DNA of 64,000 nt. Source: Nymphaea colorata (taxonomy: Eukaryota; Streptophyta; Magnoliopsida; Nymphaeales; Nymphaeaceae). Under the pieces are notes generated by a model, which searched no databases, was not told the DNA's origin, and saw only the letters and a list, made by a program, of their open reading frames with translations. Positions 22,219 through 36,732 of this stretch are shown here, one piece after another. Position 1 is the stretch's first letter; each line of letters opens with the position of its first letter. Location: NCBI RefSeq assembly GCF_008831285.2, contig NC_045145.1, forward strand, positions 10,662,802-10,726,801, given 5' to 3'. Made by a program: the position numbers and the translations under genes.

Positions 22219-22757
22219 CAATAATATAACTGCTTATAGAATCTACTTTGGGTCATAGGACAGCCATTTTAGTACTACATAGCATCATTAATATCGTTAT
22301 CAGGTTTTTAACGACGAGATTTTTCTTAGGTTTACAACAGGAAAGTTTTTTTTTTTGAGAAAATCTTGGAAAAAACTTTAAAAAATTAAAAAATTAGGTA
22401 TAAATGAAATAAATCGGAAACTAATAGGAAAACATAAATAAAACTATATAAAAGTGATAAAAGGAATGTTGTAATAATGATAAAAGTGATGAAAAAATAA
22501 TTTAGTTTAACTTTAAATTTGAATCCATGGTAGTATCAATGCTAAAAATAGAAAAATGAAAAAAGGGGAAAAAATATGAAAAAAACACAATAAATATTTT
22601 TTCGCTTTTGTCTTTATTTTCTTATTTTTCACGTTATTATCACAATATTTTTGAAAATATCGCGATATCTGTGACACTAGTAATACTAAAATGGCTGTCC
22701 TATGACCCAAAGTAGATTCTATAAGCAGTTATATTGTTGCATTATTACACAAATTAG
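22206..22757. repeat. Inverted repeat of about 75-bp arms enclosing another MITE copy
   Basis: The left arm (22206-22282) contains ACTGCTTATAGAATCTACTT and GGGTCATAGGACAGCCATTT. The right arm (22679-22757) is its near-exact reverse complement (AAATGGCTGTCCTATGACCC, AAGTAGATTCTATAAGCAGT). Between them, about 22282-22679, lies a copy of the CAYTGTCACAAATAT MITE (AATATCGTTATCAGG ... GATATCTGTGACAC). The left arm overlaps the right end of the MITE at 21914-22218. Confidence 0.88.
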
Positions 22758-22908
22758 TTAAGTCATACCGACAAAAGACTTGACAAATATAGCAAAAAGT
22801 AACAAATGGTAAAAATATATTTAGTAATCATTCATTGAGTTTGTGGTTCAGTCTAAACTTTAGTCTGATGATCATTGACAAAATGTTAAAGAAAAATACC
22901 AAAAGCCA

Positions 22909-23036
22909 ATATTTCATGTAACATGTCATGTATATCTTCAATAAAATTAACTTGTCAAAAGACTCTCAAAATATTTCATGTAACATGTCATGTATATCTT
23001 CAATAAAATTAATTTGCCAAAAGACTCAAAATATTT
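22909..23036 (+). repeat. 62-bp tandem duplication
   Basis: ATATTTCATGTAACATGTCA plus about 40 bp occurs at 22909 and again 62 bp later with a few changes. Confidence 0.88.
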
Positions 23037-23039
23037 CTA

Positions 23040-24377
23040 AGCAGATGAGTTCCAGCACCAACAAAATGATTGTCTAGTGGCCTAAAGTTGCCAAGGTTTG
23101 ATAAGGTCCTTATTTGTGTCTTCTCTGTCACTTGGTTTGCCACATTTCCTTGGTCCTAGTCCAACTACCCTTGCACTTCTACGTGATAGTAAGTTGAAGG
23201 TTGAACTGCCCAATTGCACGTAGTACAATGATTGAGAAATAGTAGATGCTACAAAAGAGAAAGGGGAAGAAGGGATGTGCATTGACCATGTAATGAGGCT
23301 GATATGGACCACCTTGTAACATTGGATGATTGCTTAGTCATTCCATGCAAGATGCTAATTGATGGCAATGTCTTCATATAATAAATACCTACCTGTTGAA
23401 GATACACATCTCCAAAACATAGTAAGGGCCGTAAGGCATACTTTCGAGCCTTACATGTTATACAGGAACTATTCATGAAAAGAAAACATAGGCATTGCTG
23501 AATGTGTTTCTTGTTGTAAATGACAAAAGAAACCTGGTAAGGGAAAACAACAAAGAAAGCCTAGACGTGGCACCAGTAGAAATGGAAAAGCTAACTGGTG
23601 TACGTGTAAGCAGTAAAGGTCTGTCAAGAGATCGGAAAAACTGGAATATGAAGAGATGGGAATGTCTATGTATATGTATATACACATAATAAACATAGAT
23701 AGATGATGAAATTCTCATTCAGCTATTTATCATTTTAGAAAATCTGTTCTGCCTTTCTACTGCAGTAGCTAAGTAACATGGACTCTTCAAAACTGTGGCT
23801 GCACCTGAGTCGTGTTGGGTGAAGCAACAAGCAAATTGCTTTAATTTTAATTGAATCATTGACCAAGCCATAGTTTGTTAGTCATTAATTGTTGTTTTTA
23901 TTACTTGTGAACAATTTATTGTTTGTTTTTTATGTTTGTAGACAACATATAGATAATGAATATATCTATCCTCACTGCACCTGCACCCATGTTTTTTTAA
24001 AAAGCGCCCACCCACACTAGCATCGATACCTCACACCTGTGTGACATATAGGTAAATATATAAAATCAATTGCCTAAGATACATCTATCTGGTTGTGAGG
24101 TTATTTTAAATATTTAGTGAGTTTGAATCTAAAACCCTACTTGATCTCTAAGTCTAAAACATGCAGTACTTTTGTAGTATGATTGATCTTGCCTTATCGG
24201 TGCCAATGGTATACATGCCATTTCTAGATAATAAGCATCCTTTGGTTTCCATCTTGTTCTATTTTTTTACTAAAAACCTTGGCCTCTTGTTGCATGCTAG
24301 ACGACACAACAGATCTTTAACATGTGCTTGCGTTCTGTTCTCATGTGTTTTCATGTTCAGATCTGCAGCAGAAAGGA
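23040..24377. other. No recognised gene upstream of the Myb/SANT exon
   Basis: Short unsupported ORFs only. A plausible splice acceptor (TTTCATGTTCAG) ends at 24360, so at least the right part is probably an intron or 5' leader of the gene starting at 24378. Confidence 0.45.
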
Positions 24378-27300
24378 ATGGAGGGCCCAGCTGTGGGTCG
24401 TAACAGAAAGAACATAAGTTGGACACCACTTATGGATGACTATTTCATTAACCTCATGGTAAAAGAGGTTCACAGAGGCACAAAGGTAGAAAATTCGTTT
24501 GCCAAGCATGGTTGGAGCCACATGGAGAGATTGTTTCAGCAAAAATTTGGAGCTCTTTACAACAAGGACTGTATGAAAAATCGTGTAAAGACTTTAAAGA
24601 AGCAATACAATGCTATAAAATCTCTATGTGAACAAAGTGGAATTGTTTGGAATCATGAGTCTCAAATGTTAGTAGTCAATGATGAGGCTACATGGGAAGC
24701 TTATAGCAAGGTGTGTCATGTACAAATTATATCATTATATGTGATTTAGTAGTATAAAGATTGTTAGTAGCTAAGACCTAGTATTGCAGGATCATCCTGA
24801 AGTGCAAAAGTATAGAGATAGGTGCATACCACATTATGAAGATCTATATCTTATATTCTCATATATCCCTGCTGATGAAGAAGACAATATTGTCGGAGCT
24901 TCTGCAAAAGGGGTTAGTACAGAGGTGGAAACCATGGATATGCGTGCTTCACCTATATCTTATGCTCATGATTATATACTTGATGATGTGCGAGGTTCAC
25001 CCTCGTCAAAATCAGGTGATGGTACAAATATTACATGCGTCAATCATTGTTTTCTGATATAAGCCAATAATGTCAAGCTTATGTCTTAAGTACAATTCTT
25101 GTGATTGTTCTGTCTTTGTCTGTTGTGACCTAGTCTCATTAATTTGTTACTGCAGAAAAGATATGTTTTTTGAGCTTACAATTAGCTTTTAAAATCAACA
25201 AATTCAAGGAGAAATGTACAATAATATTTATCACAGGTAGGTGGACTGTCTTTCCACCTAATCCTGTTTGCACAACATCTCAAAATTTTTGTTGTTCCAA
25301 CCACACTAAATGCAGACTGACATGCATTCTGAGGCTTGAAAGCTTAGAGCATTCTGAGCTGTACTACAGTGTTAGTTTTGGGCAGGTGGCACAACTGCAT
25401 CCTGCATTCTGTAGCCATTTTGCTCAATAGTTCATTTACTAGTTATTTTGGAGGTTCATCTAAGCTTAATGTTCCTGCTGAGAACTGAAGTGAGCAATTT
25501 GGCTTCATATCTGCCATGTTTGGGCTAAGACTGCTGTTTAGACAAGTCCTCACCAGCTCAGCTGGCACCACCACCATGGGACTTGAGTCAGCGCTAAAAA
25601 AGCTGGGGGCATACATGGCTAGGTTATAGGTGGACTTAAAACATTTAAGCTGCAGTTGGTCCATCTGACTTAAATTGAGTATCCTAGGTCTAGATGTATT
25701 GGTATCTCACACAAGGTGTTGAAGTTTTGGCTGTCTTTCTTGCACAGGCCTAGTTTATTATTTCTAGAATTCTTGGTTTGATCTGTTCTCCATGTCATCT
25801 GATGTAAGGCTGATGGAATGGCCCTTTCAATGTTTAGAACAATAGAATCTTGTGGCTTTTAGTTCTTTAAGGTCATTGAATCTGGTTTATGTTGACCCTG
25901 CGTGTATGAAGCTTCTGAAATTCCATATGCTTTCAATCCCTAGTGGCTAGTGCCTAGTGGAACTTGCTCTATTTATACTAGTAAAACGTTAATCCTTTTT
26001 TGTGTTTTCTAGCGGGTGGTTTGGTGGTGGGAGGGGTGTGAGTCAATGTTGTAAAACACGTATCGTAAGCCGTATCGGTCGGGCTTTAAGATATGCCGTA
26101 AGTATCGTAATTTTTTTTTAAAAAATAATAATAAATCAGAAAAAATATAAAAAAATCGAAAAATTCATAAAAAAAATCAGAAAAAATTAAAAATAATAAA
26201 TTCTTCATAGAAAACATGTTTTAGATAATGATAGACTTATTATTGCTAAATGCTATAAACTTACGCGTTCACGGTTCATCATTCATACTTCATAGACATC
26301 AAAATTCATAACAATATCATTCAATTTCAATCAGCAAAGCATAAGCCATAAAGTGATAAAACATTCAAGTGTTCAACAACCATAGATTCATAACTCTTAA
26401 GTCATTCGATACATATAATGATTCATCATTCATAATCTTCATCATCTTCGTCTTCATCTTCTTCTTCATCTTCATCGTCAAGAATTGAAAGATCCTCGCC
26501 AACATATTCAGCAGCAGCAGTAGCACTAGCAGACTCTCCTTCATCAACAAAGCCTTTTGTTGCTTCAGCTTCAAGGTTGAAGCATTCAAGATTTTCATCA
26601 TCAAATATTGTAGCTGGTTCTTCCTCAATCCATGGCTCTAGATCGTCAAAGTTTTCCAAGCTGATAGGATCGAACTGAGATGTGTGCTTCCTTGCTGCTG
26701 TTTTTTGTAATTCTCTACGTTACATAAGAGAAAACTTGTTAATATATAATTTCATATAAGTATATTGTACAAAAAATGTAAACATTAAGCTATATTACCT
26801 TTGTTTCAACCTCATATTATATCGAACAAAGACAAGGTCATTCAACCTTTTATGTTCGAGCCTATTCCTTTTTTTGCTATGGATATGTTGGAACACACTC
26901 CAGTTCCTTTCGCATCCACTAGTACTGCATGTTTGGCTGAGGACTTTGATTGCAAAACGTGCTAGGTTTGGACAATCAAACCCATACCTATTCCACCACA
27001 AATCTAAACAAAAATATATATAACATTATAACAAATCAATGTGAAAGTTCTAAAAGAATCAAATGTAACAAATGCAAAGTAATTTAAAGTTATTAAACAT
27101 TTATATGTATTTACCTGGATGCATGGTTGTCCTGGCTCAAACAGTGACAGGTTGTCCCATGCCCCGATAAGAAGTATCATATAGATCCAACTCATTGCTG
27201 ACGGCATCTTGTTCTCTAGAATCTGCCACTAACACGTTAATACAATCCAACAAACCACACAAGACTTCTCTGTCCTTCTTAAAATGTAGGAGAAAATCTA

Positions 27301-30300
27301 ATTGCAGGATTTAGATAGTAAGCTGCTGCATGAAGAGGTTGATGAAGCTGTCCAGTCCACCTTTTATCTATCATCTTCCATATGGGTATATATAACTTTT
27401 TCTTTCCTTTTAAGTTGTTTCGAATTGTCTCTTTTGCTTTATCCATGGCCTCATATAAGTACCATACGGAAGACCTATCCTCGTCGTCAGCTAACCTGAG
27501 GACTTTCACTAATGGAACACAGACCTTCAATAGCTTCAGACATGATTCCCAAAATTCGTTATTAAATATGATATCCACAACTAAAGAAGCATTTCTTTTA
27601 TGAGCATGTGGATATGCAGCCCATTCTTCACTAGCGAACATCTGCCTCAAAGTAGTTCTTTGTTTCACTACACTCTGCACAATCAATACATTTGTGGCAA
27701 ATCTAGTTTGTGCAGGTCGTATCAATTCAACTCTTTTTGTAAACTTTCTCATCAAACTCAATACATATGCATGATTATAGATAAATTTTGTTACCTCTTG
27801 ACATTGGTCAATGGCTGATTTCATATCATGCATCTCATTAAGATCTTGAAGCATAAGATTAACACAATGAGTGACACATGAACTCCAAAAAAACATTTCA
27901 TACTTTTGAAATAACAAATTTCCTGCAGCTTTATAATTTGCAACATTATCTGTAATAAATTGTACAATGTTTGCAGATCCAACTTCTTGTACGACATTAT
28001 CAAAAACATTGAACAAAATCTTAGCAGTGTTAGGAACATCAGACAAGTTAAGAGATTTCAAGAACATTGTACCTTTAGGGCAATAAACAAGAAAATTTAC
28101 AAGTGTTCTTAACCTTGTATTAGTCCATCTGTTTGACATAATGGAGCAACCTGTTTCCTTCCAAGATAATTTCAATTGATCGCAATGTTCAGACACTTCT
28201 TTCACCGTATCTTGAAGAATTTTACTCTTCAACTGATGATATGATGACATTTGAATCCGGGGCCTATAGAAGCAATTGCATCTGCCATGGCTTGGAATTG
28301 AAAAGAATTAGCTGCATTAAATGAAATACATGCATCATAAAACCATTTCCCTACCATCTTTTGTGCTTGATATAACATATCTTTAGATGTCATAGCAGCA
28401 CGAATCTGCGGCTGACCACTTGGACTAGTATCACGCCTAGCCCCAATATCTGTTGTGCCTCTTCTCTTCCTGTTATGTCAGATCGACCTCCTTCATACAT
28501 GATCCCTTTTCCTCTACGATCTCTACCTCTTGAGGTCTCCAAATCTGTTCTTAGACTGCTATCATCTTCATCATCACATTCATAAGCTTCTTCCTCTTCT
28601 TCTTCATCTTCCAAAGGCTCATTATAGCCTACATCAGCCTCTTCAATTTCTTTTTGTATCTTCTTTTGACGTAAAGCATGAAACATATCTAAACATTGCT
28701 GACGCACAAATGGAGGCAAAGGTTTGTTTGGTCCTCCAACACAAGGAGACACATCTTTGGAGGTCCCTGCCAAATGGTGTTTCATTCTACTAATCCCTCC
28801 TGAAAATGTATTCCCACAAAAGCTACATTTGAGTTTCAAGCGGTTATTCTCCTTCACCTTTTCGCACCATTGCCATGTAGGATCCATATCTTCAAAAAAA
28901 AAAAAAAAAAAAAAAAAACGAAATCCTATGGTAAACTTAATGAAAAACATTCAAAATCTTTCAATCTACGATTGTACGGTAAAAAATTATAAATATATGG
29001 TAAAAACATGAGATTTCATACCTTACGATGAAGAAATGAAGAAAACCCCTTTCCTCCCAATGAAAATCAACCACCCACGCACAAATCGACCCCTTAATCT
29101 TCGATTTTACGGTGAAAATCAACTTTTTGATGGTGAAAATGGACGATCCCCTCCTTGACGACAGTATCCGAGCGTGAGAAATGAAGAACGAAGGGTATTT
29201 TTCAAAAAGAAGTCGAATAAGTAGGTATCGGGCGGGTTTCTGTGAAATCAGCCTGTAAACACCCCTATTTACGATATGGGGGGTGTATCGTACCGTATTT
29301 TCAAAACGGTACGATACGTATCATACGATACGTACAACACTGGTGTGAGTTGCTAGAGCAGTCCGTATAGTGAACTCACCATATATTATTAGATGATGAA
29401 GTGGACAGCTATAGTGCATGTAACTCATCGTTTAAACAATTTTGAGAGTTTTTCACTAGACTTTGAGTGTTTTATTGGTGGATTAAGGCTGTGGCTTATA
29501 TAGGGACCTGGTAATTAGTATACCATGTGAAGATATGGTCTAGTTAATGCTACAGGGGCTAGATTTGATGTCAATCCAATATATAACCTGACTCAAAATA
29601 GTTTCACCTGTTTAGCTTTTCTAAGCATGTCAAATTATTTCAGGACATGGACATAAATATCAGTATTTTTTCTTAAATAATACAAGAAAATGGAAAAAGA
29701 TATCCCACCAATAAATATCTAAAGTAAATCCATTTTCAAAAAATTGCCGAACCTCAAATTTTGTAATGAAACCATAGATTGTACTTTATCATTTGAAAAT
29801 GAAACAACTTTATATGGGTTATTTAGGGATTAGAAAATTGTAGGAAGGACTTAGAGTTATTAGAATCTTTCTTTTTATTTTGGGACTGGCCTTTCTGTCT
29901 TTGTCTCTCATGGAAGGGGAAGAAGAAAAGCACCAATTTTTCTCCTTTTCTATTTTTTACTAAATCCTCTTGTCTTCCTTTTCTTTCATGACTATGTTAG
30001 TAGATTATAGTATATGGATAAGTTTTGGCATGCTTAACCCATTTTGGATGGTTAGTGATGAGTTTTTGCTTTGAATAACTTGTTGAAAATGTTTGTTGAA
30101 AATCAAGTAAAGATATGTACCAAATTATAAAGTCCTACTCTCTAGTGAAGTACTGAGCATGGGTTGTTCTGTAGGGAACAGGTATAAAAACTTAATTTGA
30201 ACTCCTCAAGTACTAAGGTAAGGCTTTGTCAATCAATGGAATTGAATGTTCCCAAAGATGGGATCAAATCAGTATATGAATCATTTCAATCAAGCTAAAC

Positions 30301-30745
30301 TAACAAAAAGAAACCAACTAGAGCTAAATCCTAAGCTAATGCAACTATTTTCAAGCTCAAACTCCAATGCGGGGCTTCAACTCACAAAATCAAAGTACAA
30401 AATCACAGTACAACCCAAAGACAAGATCAAACAATAGCCAGTACTTCTAATAAAGTTAGTGAACCTACATGAACATCTATTTACACAATGGGTATAAAAG
30501 CCCATTGACTGATTTTTTTCCCCTTTCCGGACATCTCGTTCTCTCTCTGCTCTCCAAGGGTTGAGAGAAGAGATGTTCATGCTGGATCTTTAGCCTACTC
30601 CTACGACTGATGAACCGGCGAAAGGAGGTTGTGGCATCAAAGCAAGAGAAAACCCAATGCCATGGACAGGTGGGTTTCTTGAAGATTTTCATTGTCATTG
30701 TTTTTTTTTTTTTTGACACCGGAAAAAAATGATGGCCGTCACCAG

Positions 30746-30781
<36 letters not shown>

Positions 30782-33713
30782 AGAGTTTGTTGCTGGAAGC
30801 CCTCGATGCAGAGTGTTTTAGACAACCGAATGGAGGGCTTCGGTCATCAAGAACCCTATGCACAAATCGAGGGTTTCCAGTGCATGATACTAAGAAATAG
30901 TTTTTTTTCCTTTTAAATTTATTCACACCAAAAAAGGGGCTGCCAGAGCAGCGTTTGTGCCCGATGTAGCTCTGTCAAGTGCCTTTGTTTCTTCTTTTTT
31001 TGTTTTATTTATTCACACTGGAAAAGGGGCTGCCAGAGAAGCCCCTGCGCCTGATGCATCTGGCGGACATCTTTGTTTCTTTTTTTGTTTTTTCCACACC
31101 GGACCGATGCTACAATGTTGGGCGTTAAACGTTGCAGCCTGATGCTGCAATGACTAATTTTTTCATGCTGAGAAGCTCGTCCCACCCCTTGGCTGGGACA
31201 ATGATTTCAAGATGCTAATCCTGGAATCCTTCAACAGGCAGAATTTCCATCCAGCGTTTGCTAGACAGGGATCAAATTTAAAAATCTGAATCTCCATTCC
31301 TCTTCTACACTGGGATTCCAGCAGAGCAAACGTGCCAATAGTTATGTACGATATAATAAGAACCATTTTCTCTTTCCCTTTCTATTCTACAGTGGAGGTT
31401 TGAGTGGGAGGTGTTGGAAGAGTTTCGGCATCTTACTTCATGTGGAACCATGTTTGTGTTATCTATTACTTGCGAGTAATAGATAACACATTGTTATCTA
31501 TTTGGATGATAGTATCAGAACCTATGCCACGACAATATATTTCAAGAAGATGGAGAGATGAGAAAGAGCATGCTTACAACTTGCTTTTAAGCATCCATAA
31601 CCTATCCTTAATTAGGCCTTTGGTAAATAGATGAGCGACCTCCTCGGAGTGGATAAACTTGGCTTCAGTCCTTGTCTTCTATCTTTTGCCTCACAAAATG
31701 TTTTCCGGATATGTTTGGCATGACTATGGTGAACAAGTTTAAAAGATATGTTTATACACTATAGCTATCACACCATAAAACACATTGTGAAATCTCTCTC
31801 CCATTTCAGTCAACAAGTGATAAACCCATGTGGCTTCAGCAATGGCTGCAAAAGTGGGCCTATATTCAGCATTAGTATTAGACCTAACCATGGTTTTTTG
31901 TTTCTTGCTGCTCCATGACACCAAATTTTTGCCTATGGATACACTAGACCCTAAAATAGACTGCCTTTCATTAGGTTATCAATGGTGTAGTTTATGGTCA
32001 AACATTGTTAGGAGGAGAAAAGCATGAATTGAGCTACTTGACTGAGTGCACAATGTTAAGGTATGTGAAAGTCAAGTATTACACCATACCAACAATGCTA
32101 CAATATTAAGTGGGATAGTAATGCAACTCTCCAACATGGACTGCTATCCTGTGATTAGAATGTTGGGAGTTGCTAGGGTCTATCCTGTGATTAGAGTGTT
32201 GGGAGTTGCTATGGTTTTTCAATCCTTCATGCTCACTCTACTTAAAACATTAATAAGATATTTGTATTGGGTAAGTGTCATATTCAATCACTTAGTTTGT
32301 CAATCTCAACCTTAAGAAAGCAGTGCAGTTCTTGAAGATCCTTTAGTTTCAATCTCAAGCTCAAGACAGTAGCACAGTTCTTGAAGTTCCTTCAGTCTCC
32401 AACATCTTCACCTCATTAATGTGGTCATGTAAACTACTTGTAATAATAATGTCATCCACATATACCAACAATAAGGTAGTGATACTTGACTACTAGTAGG
32501 TGAATAGGAAGTGGTCCAGGTGGGATGTTTGAAAGCCATGATTTTGGATTTCAGATGAAAAACTATCAAACCACGACTGCAAAACTTGCTTCAAACCATA
32601 TATTGCCCCTTTAATATGTAGATATGACCCCTTGAATCTCTTTTCATGTACCAGGTAGTTTGCTCAATGTATGCTTCCGCCTTTAGATGTATGAATGCAT
32701 TGTTGACATTCAATTGACTAAGTGATCAGTTATGTGCCCAGCAAGTGCTGAAATAATCCGCATGGTGCTCGTTCTGATAATTGCACTAAATATTTCATCA
32801 TATTCTTGTCTAGCTTGCTGAGTAAAACCTTCGTCAACAAGTCGTACTTTATACCTTTCGATACTCTCTTTGGGTTTATATTAATTTTTATATTCCCACT
32901 TACATTCCACAACATTCTTGTCAGGTAGTTGGGTACAATCTCCCAAATGCCACATTCATGTAGAGCCTCTATCTCGTCATTCATGGCTTTAATCCACTTC
33001 CTTGAGTTCACAACTTGATATGATAGGTTTGTCCTCTTTGGCTGAAGTCGCTAAAAGCACCTGAAAATCCATGGAGGACTTGTCATAGTTTATCCATGGC
33101 TCAATCAGATTATGAGCTCTGGTAGAGTGTTAGAAATCAGATACATGGGATGGCAAGGGAGATGGGCTGCTTTTGAGAGTAAATAAGCAAAGGGGATAGG
33201 TGTTCCTTTCCTTGATGAGTGTAAGTAATGTCCTTGAGTCATAGCCACAAATATCCCGATATATTCGAAAATATCGCAATACTTTTGATAAAAACAAGAA
33301 CAACAAAAAAAACAGAAAAATACCGTGATATTTCAAAATATCGCCAAAAAATATATATCACATTTTTATTGTGATAAAATCAGTATAAAGACACGACTTC
33401 ATCGCATTTTTTTTGTTGCTGTTTAAACCTGTGCTCAAACAGGGGCGTTCTTGGTATTTTTTGAAAAAATTTTAAACTTGAACCTGCACGTGCTCCATTT
33501 CCTTTTTAAAAAGGGTAATTTTTTGTAAAGAAAAAACTTTAAAAGGGCAGATATGAACTCTTTTCTTCTTTTTAATTGGTAAAAATGGAAAACGGAAAAG
33601 TTCAGGATTAGGGTTTCCAAGCCCTCTTTTTCCATCTCGATAGGGACTGGGTGTCGCGGCTCTTTAGTGAACCTGGGAAGAAACCACCTGCAGTAGGTTA
33701 TATTTTTTTGTCT

Positions 33714-33744
<31 letters not shown>

Positions 33745-36661
33745 GAATCTTCTTTGCAGTTTTCCCTTCACTCCCACCTGGCCCTGTCTTTTAACTATTT
33801 AATAGAGGAGAAGCAAGCTTTATGAGAATAGACTTCAAGTTCTGTTTTTCTTTTTTTCAATGTGTGGCATGTGACTTTTTTATATTTTTTTCTGTTTTTC
33901 TTTTTTTCAAAGTGTGGCATGTGACTTTTTTATATTTTTTTAAAAAATTGCCGAGATTTTCTTGAGAAAAATAGCTTCGCCAAAAAATACCCAAGAAAAC
34001 CATGTGGAAGAATCTTTTGAGAAAGTAGCTTTTCATGATCAAGCTGGTTATGCTGCTGCAAGCAACTTGGAGTGCAACCTCCATTAGTGGTGGCAAAAAG
34101 CTCTACACTACGCTGTGAATTGTACACATCAACCATGGGTAGTAAGGCACAACTCTCATCAACTTGATGTCCAAAGTCAGTTCATCGAAGATGATGTTAC
34201 ACGATGTTTTTATGGTGGGTCATAACATCTATATTCCTTGTCATTTGCACATCCCATAAACTTGTAGTTGATAGCTTTATCTTAAAAGTTAAAACTTTGT
34301 GCCACAGGCCCTTGTCAACATGAATATAACAACACTTCAAAAAACATTCAAGTTGTTACAAAGGGTGGAAACCAAACAGTGCAAAATAGGAGCTTTATCC
34401 TCAAGGATGTTCATCAGCTACTTGTTTATCACATGTACTATGGTGTAAACTGTAAAGCACTTCTGTCTATAGGGAGGTTGGAAGATTGTTGTAGCATGTC
34501 ATACTTATGGCACTCTAGACAATATGTGTGCGTTTGTGCTTGGCAATCCCATCTTGTTGACTATCCATGCAAGACACCTTTTCCCTATGCCATTACTCTT
34601 AAGATAATTTATGAAATCACTAGCCGTGAATTCACCTCCTCTATTAGAGTGGAAAGCTAAATAGATTTGAAAAATTGGGTTTTGACAAGAGCATGAAAGA
34701 GTTGAAATAGGGGAAAAAAACTTCAATTTTTTTTTTCTGACCTCATCTTTAATGCCAAATCTCTGACCTGACCACATTTTGCAAGTCTGATCAGATTGCA
34801 GGCATGAGATGTCAATTTGTTGTGCCTTGAGAAAATGTGAGAAAAGGACAGAATGTGTTGGGTAGATGAATACCGAAAAAGAATTAATATTCTGAACAAA
34901 TCAGACGTGGAGAAAATACCAAGACAGGAGGAATGTGAAAGAACAGCAGGGCACAGGACAGATGCATCTACATCTTAAACAAATCAAAGCAAAATAGGGT
35001 CTTGAAGTATGAAACACACAGAACTGATTAATATAGCAACCATACACATCAGAAGAGGAGTATATGAAGAGAAATAAGAGGCATTGAGAAATAGCTCACA
35101 GATCAGAGGAAAAGGAAAACAGATAGAGAAGATGTCGATTGAAGAGGAAGAAAACTGAGCACCAACCATAAGAAAGGACAGATATTTAGGGGAAATGAAC
35201 AGAAATCAGATATTAAGAAAGATACTCACAAAAGTAGATTCTGAGCTATGTCACATACATATATAGAAGTTAAAGTGAAGAAAAAAGAGGGAAGTCGGAC
35301 ATTAAAATGAGGGTTTCGAAAATTTTAATGTTAAAATGGTTTAAGTTAAAATGTAAAAATCGTTAACATTAAAATCGGACAAATTTGGACTCTGTCAACT
35401 TTGACCGAGTCTGAAAAAGGTCAACAATGACCTTGGGTGCGTTGACTGCACCCGGTACGGTCAACGCAGTACCCTGCCGTACCTGTACCCATACCCGTGT
35501 CGTACCCGTACCGTGTGGGTACTCCTCCTTAGGAGGAGTACCCGTGTGACAGAGTTTCTGAGAGAAAGAATAATCCAAGATCTCGCTCTTGAAGCAAGCA
35601 AGGAATCTTCAATGCCACGCCTTTGCAAGAAACTGGCCCAGATCTATGGCTTTGGTAAGTCCAGATTTGTTCACGGTTATGAAGAGGATACAAGATGGAA
35701 GGGGATTTCTCAACAGCAAATGGATTGCCTTAAGAGAGTCAGGCATGCCAACTCATTAATATAAAACAGATTTTACATGAATAAGTAATACAATGGAGAA
35801 TACAAAACCTACAAGTCTACCTCTGTTTACACACATCCATGAAACAGAACATATGACCCACTGGATCCAAACCCAAAGACAAATACATCTTTTCAATAAA
35901 TACCATGACTTCGACCTTTTTTAATAAAATTACACATTATCAGGAACGAGTGCTTCTATGGCGAATTTTGTGATATTTGTGGGAATAATTACTGGCACAA
36001 AATACCTTTTAATGTCAGAAATACTAATTATTTTTGTAGTGGCAATGGGGATGGTATTAGCTCCTATTTATTCTTTATCTAGTGAACACATTCTAGGCAT
36101 GTCTCAATGAATTTTAAGATTTTATGCTTCTGTTGTTATATCCTTTGCATCAACATAACATAGGCTGCGGATTTCTCTTTTCTTTTTTCATCATGGTTAA
36201 ACAAAAACCTACTGTTTCTTATGTACACTGAGTTGTCTGGAAAGGCGCTGCACCTATGTTGACACAGCTGGACATAGATGCAGGTGTAGGACACAGCTTG
36301 GACACGTTAAATTGATACTTGTAATTTCCTGTGTATATGGTATTTTTTGTTTATCAGTACTTTATGAAAATGAATAATATGTGTGTGTGTGTATATATAT
36401 ATATGTATGTATGTATAGGAAAATTGAATGGCGACTCTAGCTTTTTAGAGTCACCCAGCCATCTAATCTGCACCGTCCAATTTAACATGATGGACGGTTA
36501 AGAGAAAAATAAGGAAAAAAAGGTGATGGGCATTTTCGTCATTTAATATTAGTTTACACATTTTTTTCGTTGTTTTTCTTTCAACCATCCATCTGCTTTA
36601 GATGAAAGGTCTTGGTTAGATGACTAGGTAACTTTAGATAACCAGAGTCATCATTCACTCA

Positions 36662-36732
<71 letters not shown>

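Noticed and set aside
24378..25062. Reading the first Myb/SANT block as another Harbinger ORF1
   Set aside because: No Harbinger TIR pair or transposase surrounds it, and it joins in phase to the second domain at 38330. A host gene fits better, though common ancestry is likely.
28530..29011. Plus-strand ORFs of 87 and 95 codons over the hAT transposase
   Set aside because: They are antisense shadows of the BED-finger exon; the minus strand has the recognisable motifs.
32046..32315. 89-codon plus-strand ORF with a 36-bp duplication (TATCCTGTGATTAGA)
   Set aside because: It lies antisense to the decayed Copia RT and has no domain. The duplication is a small local repeat.
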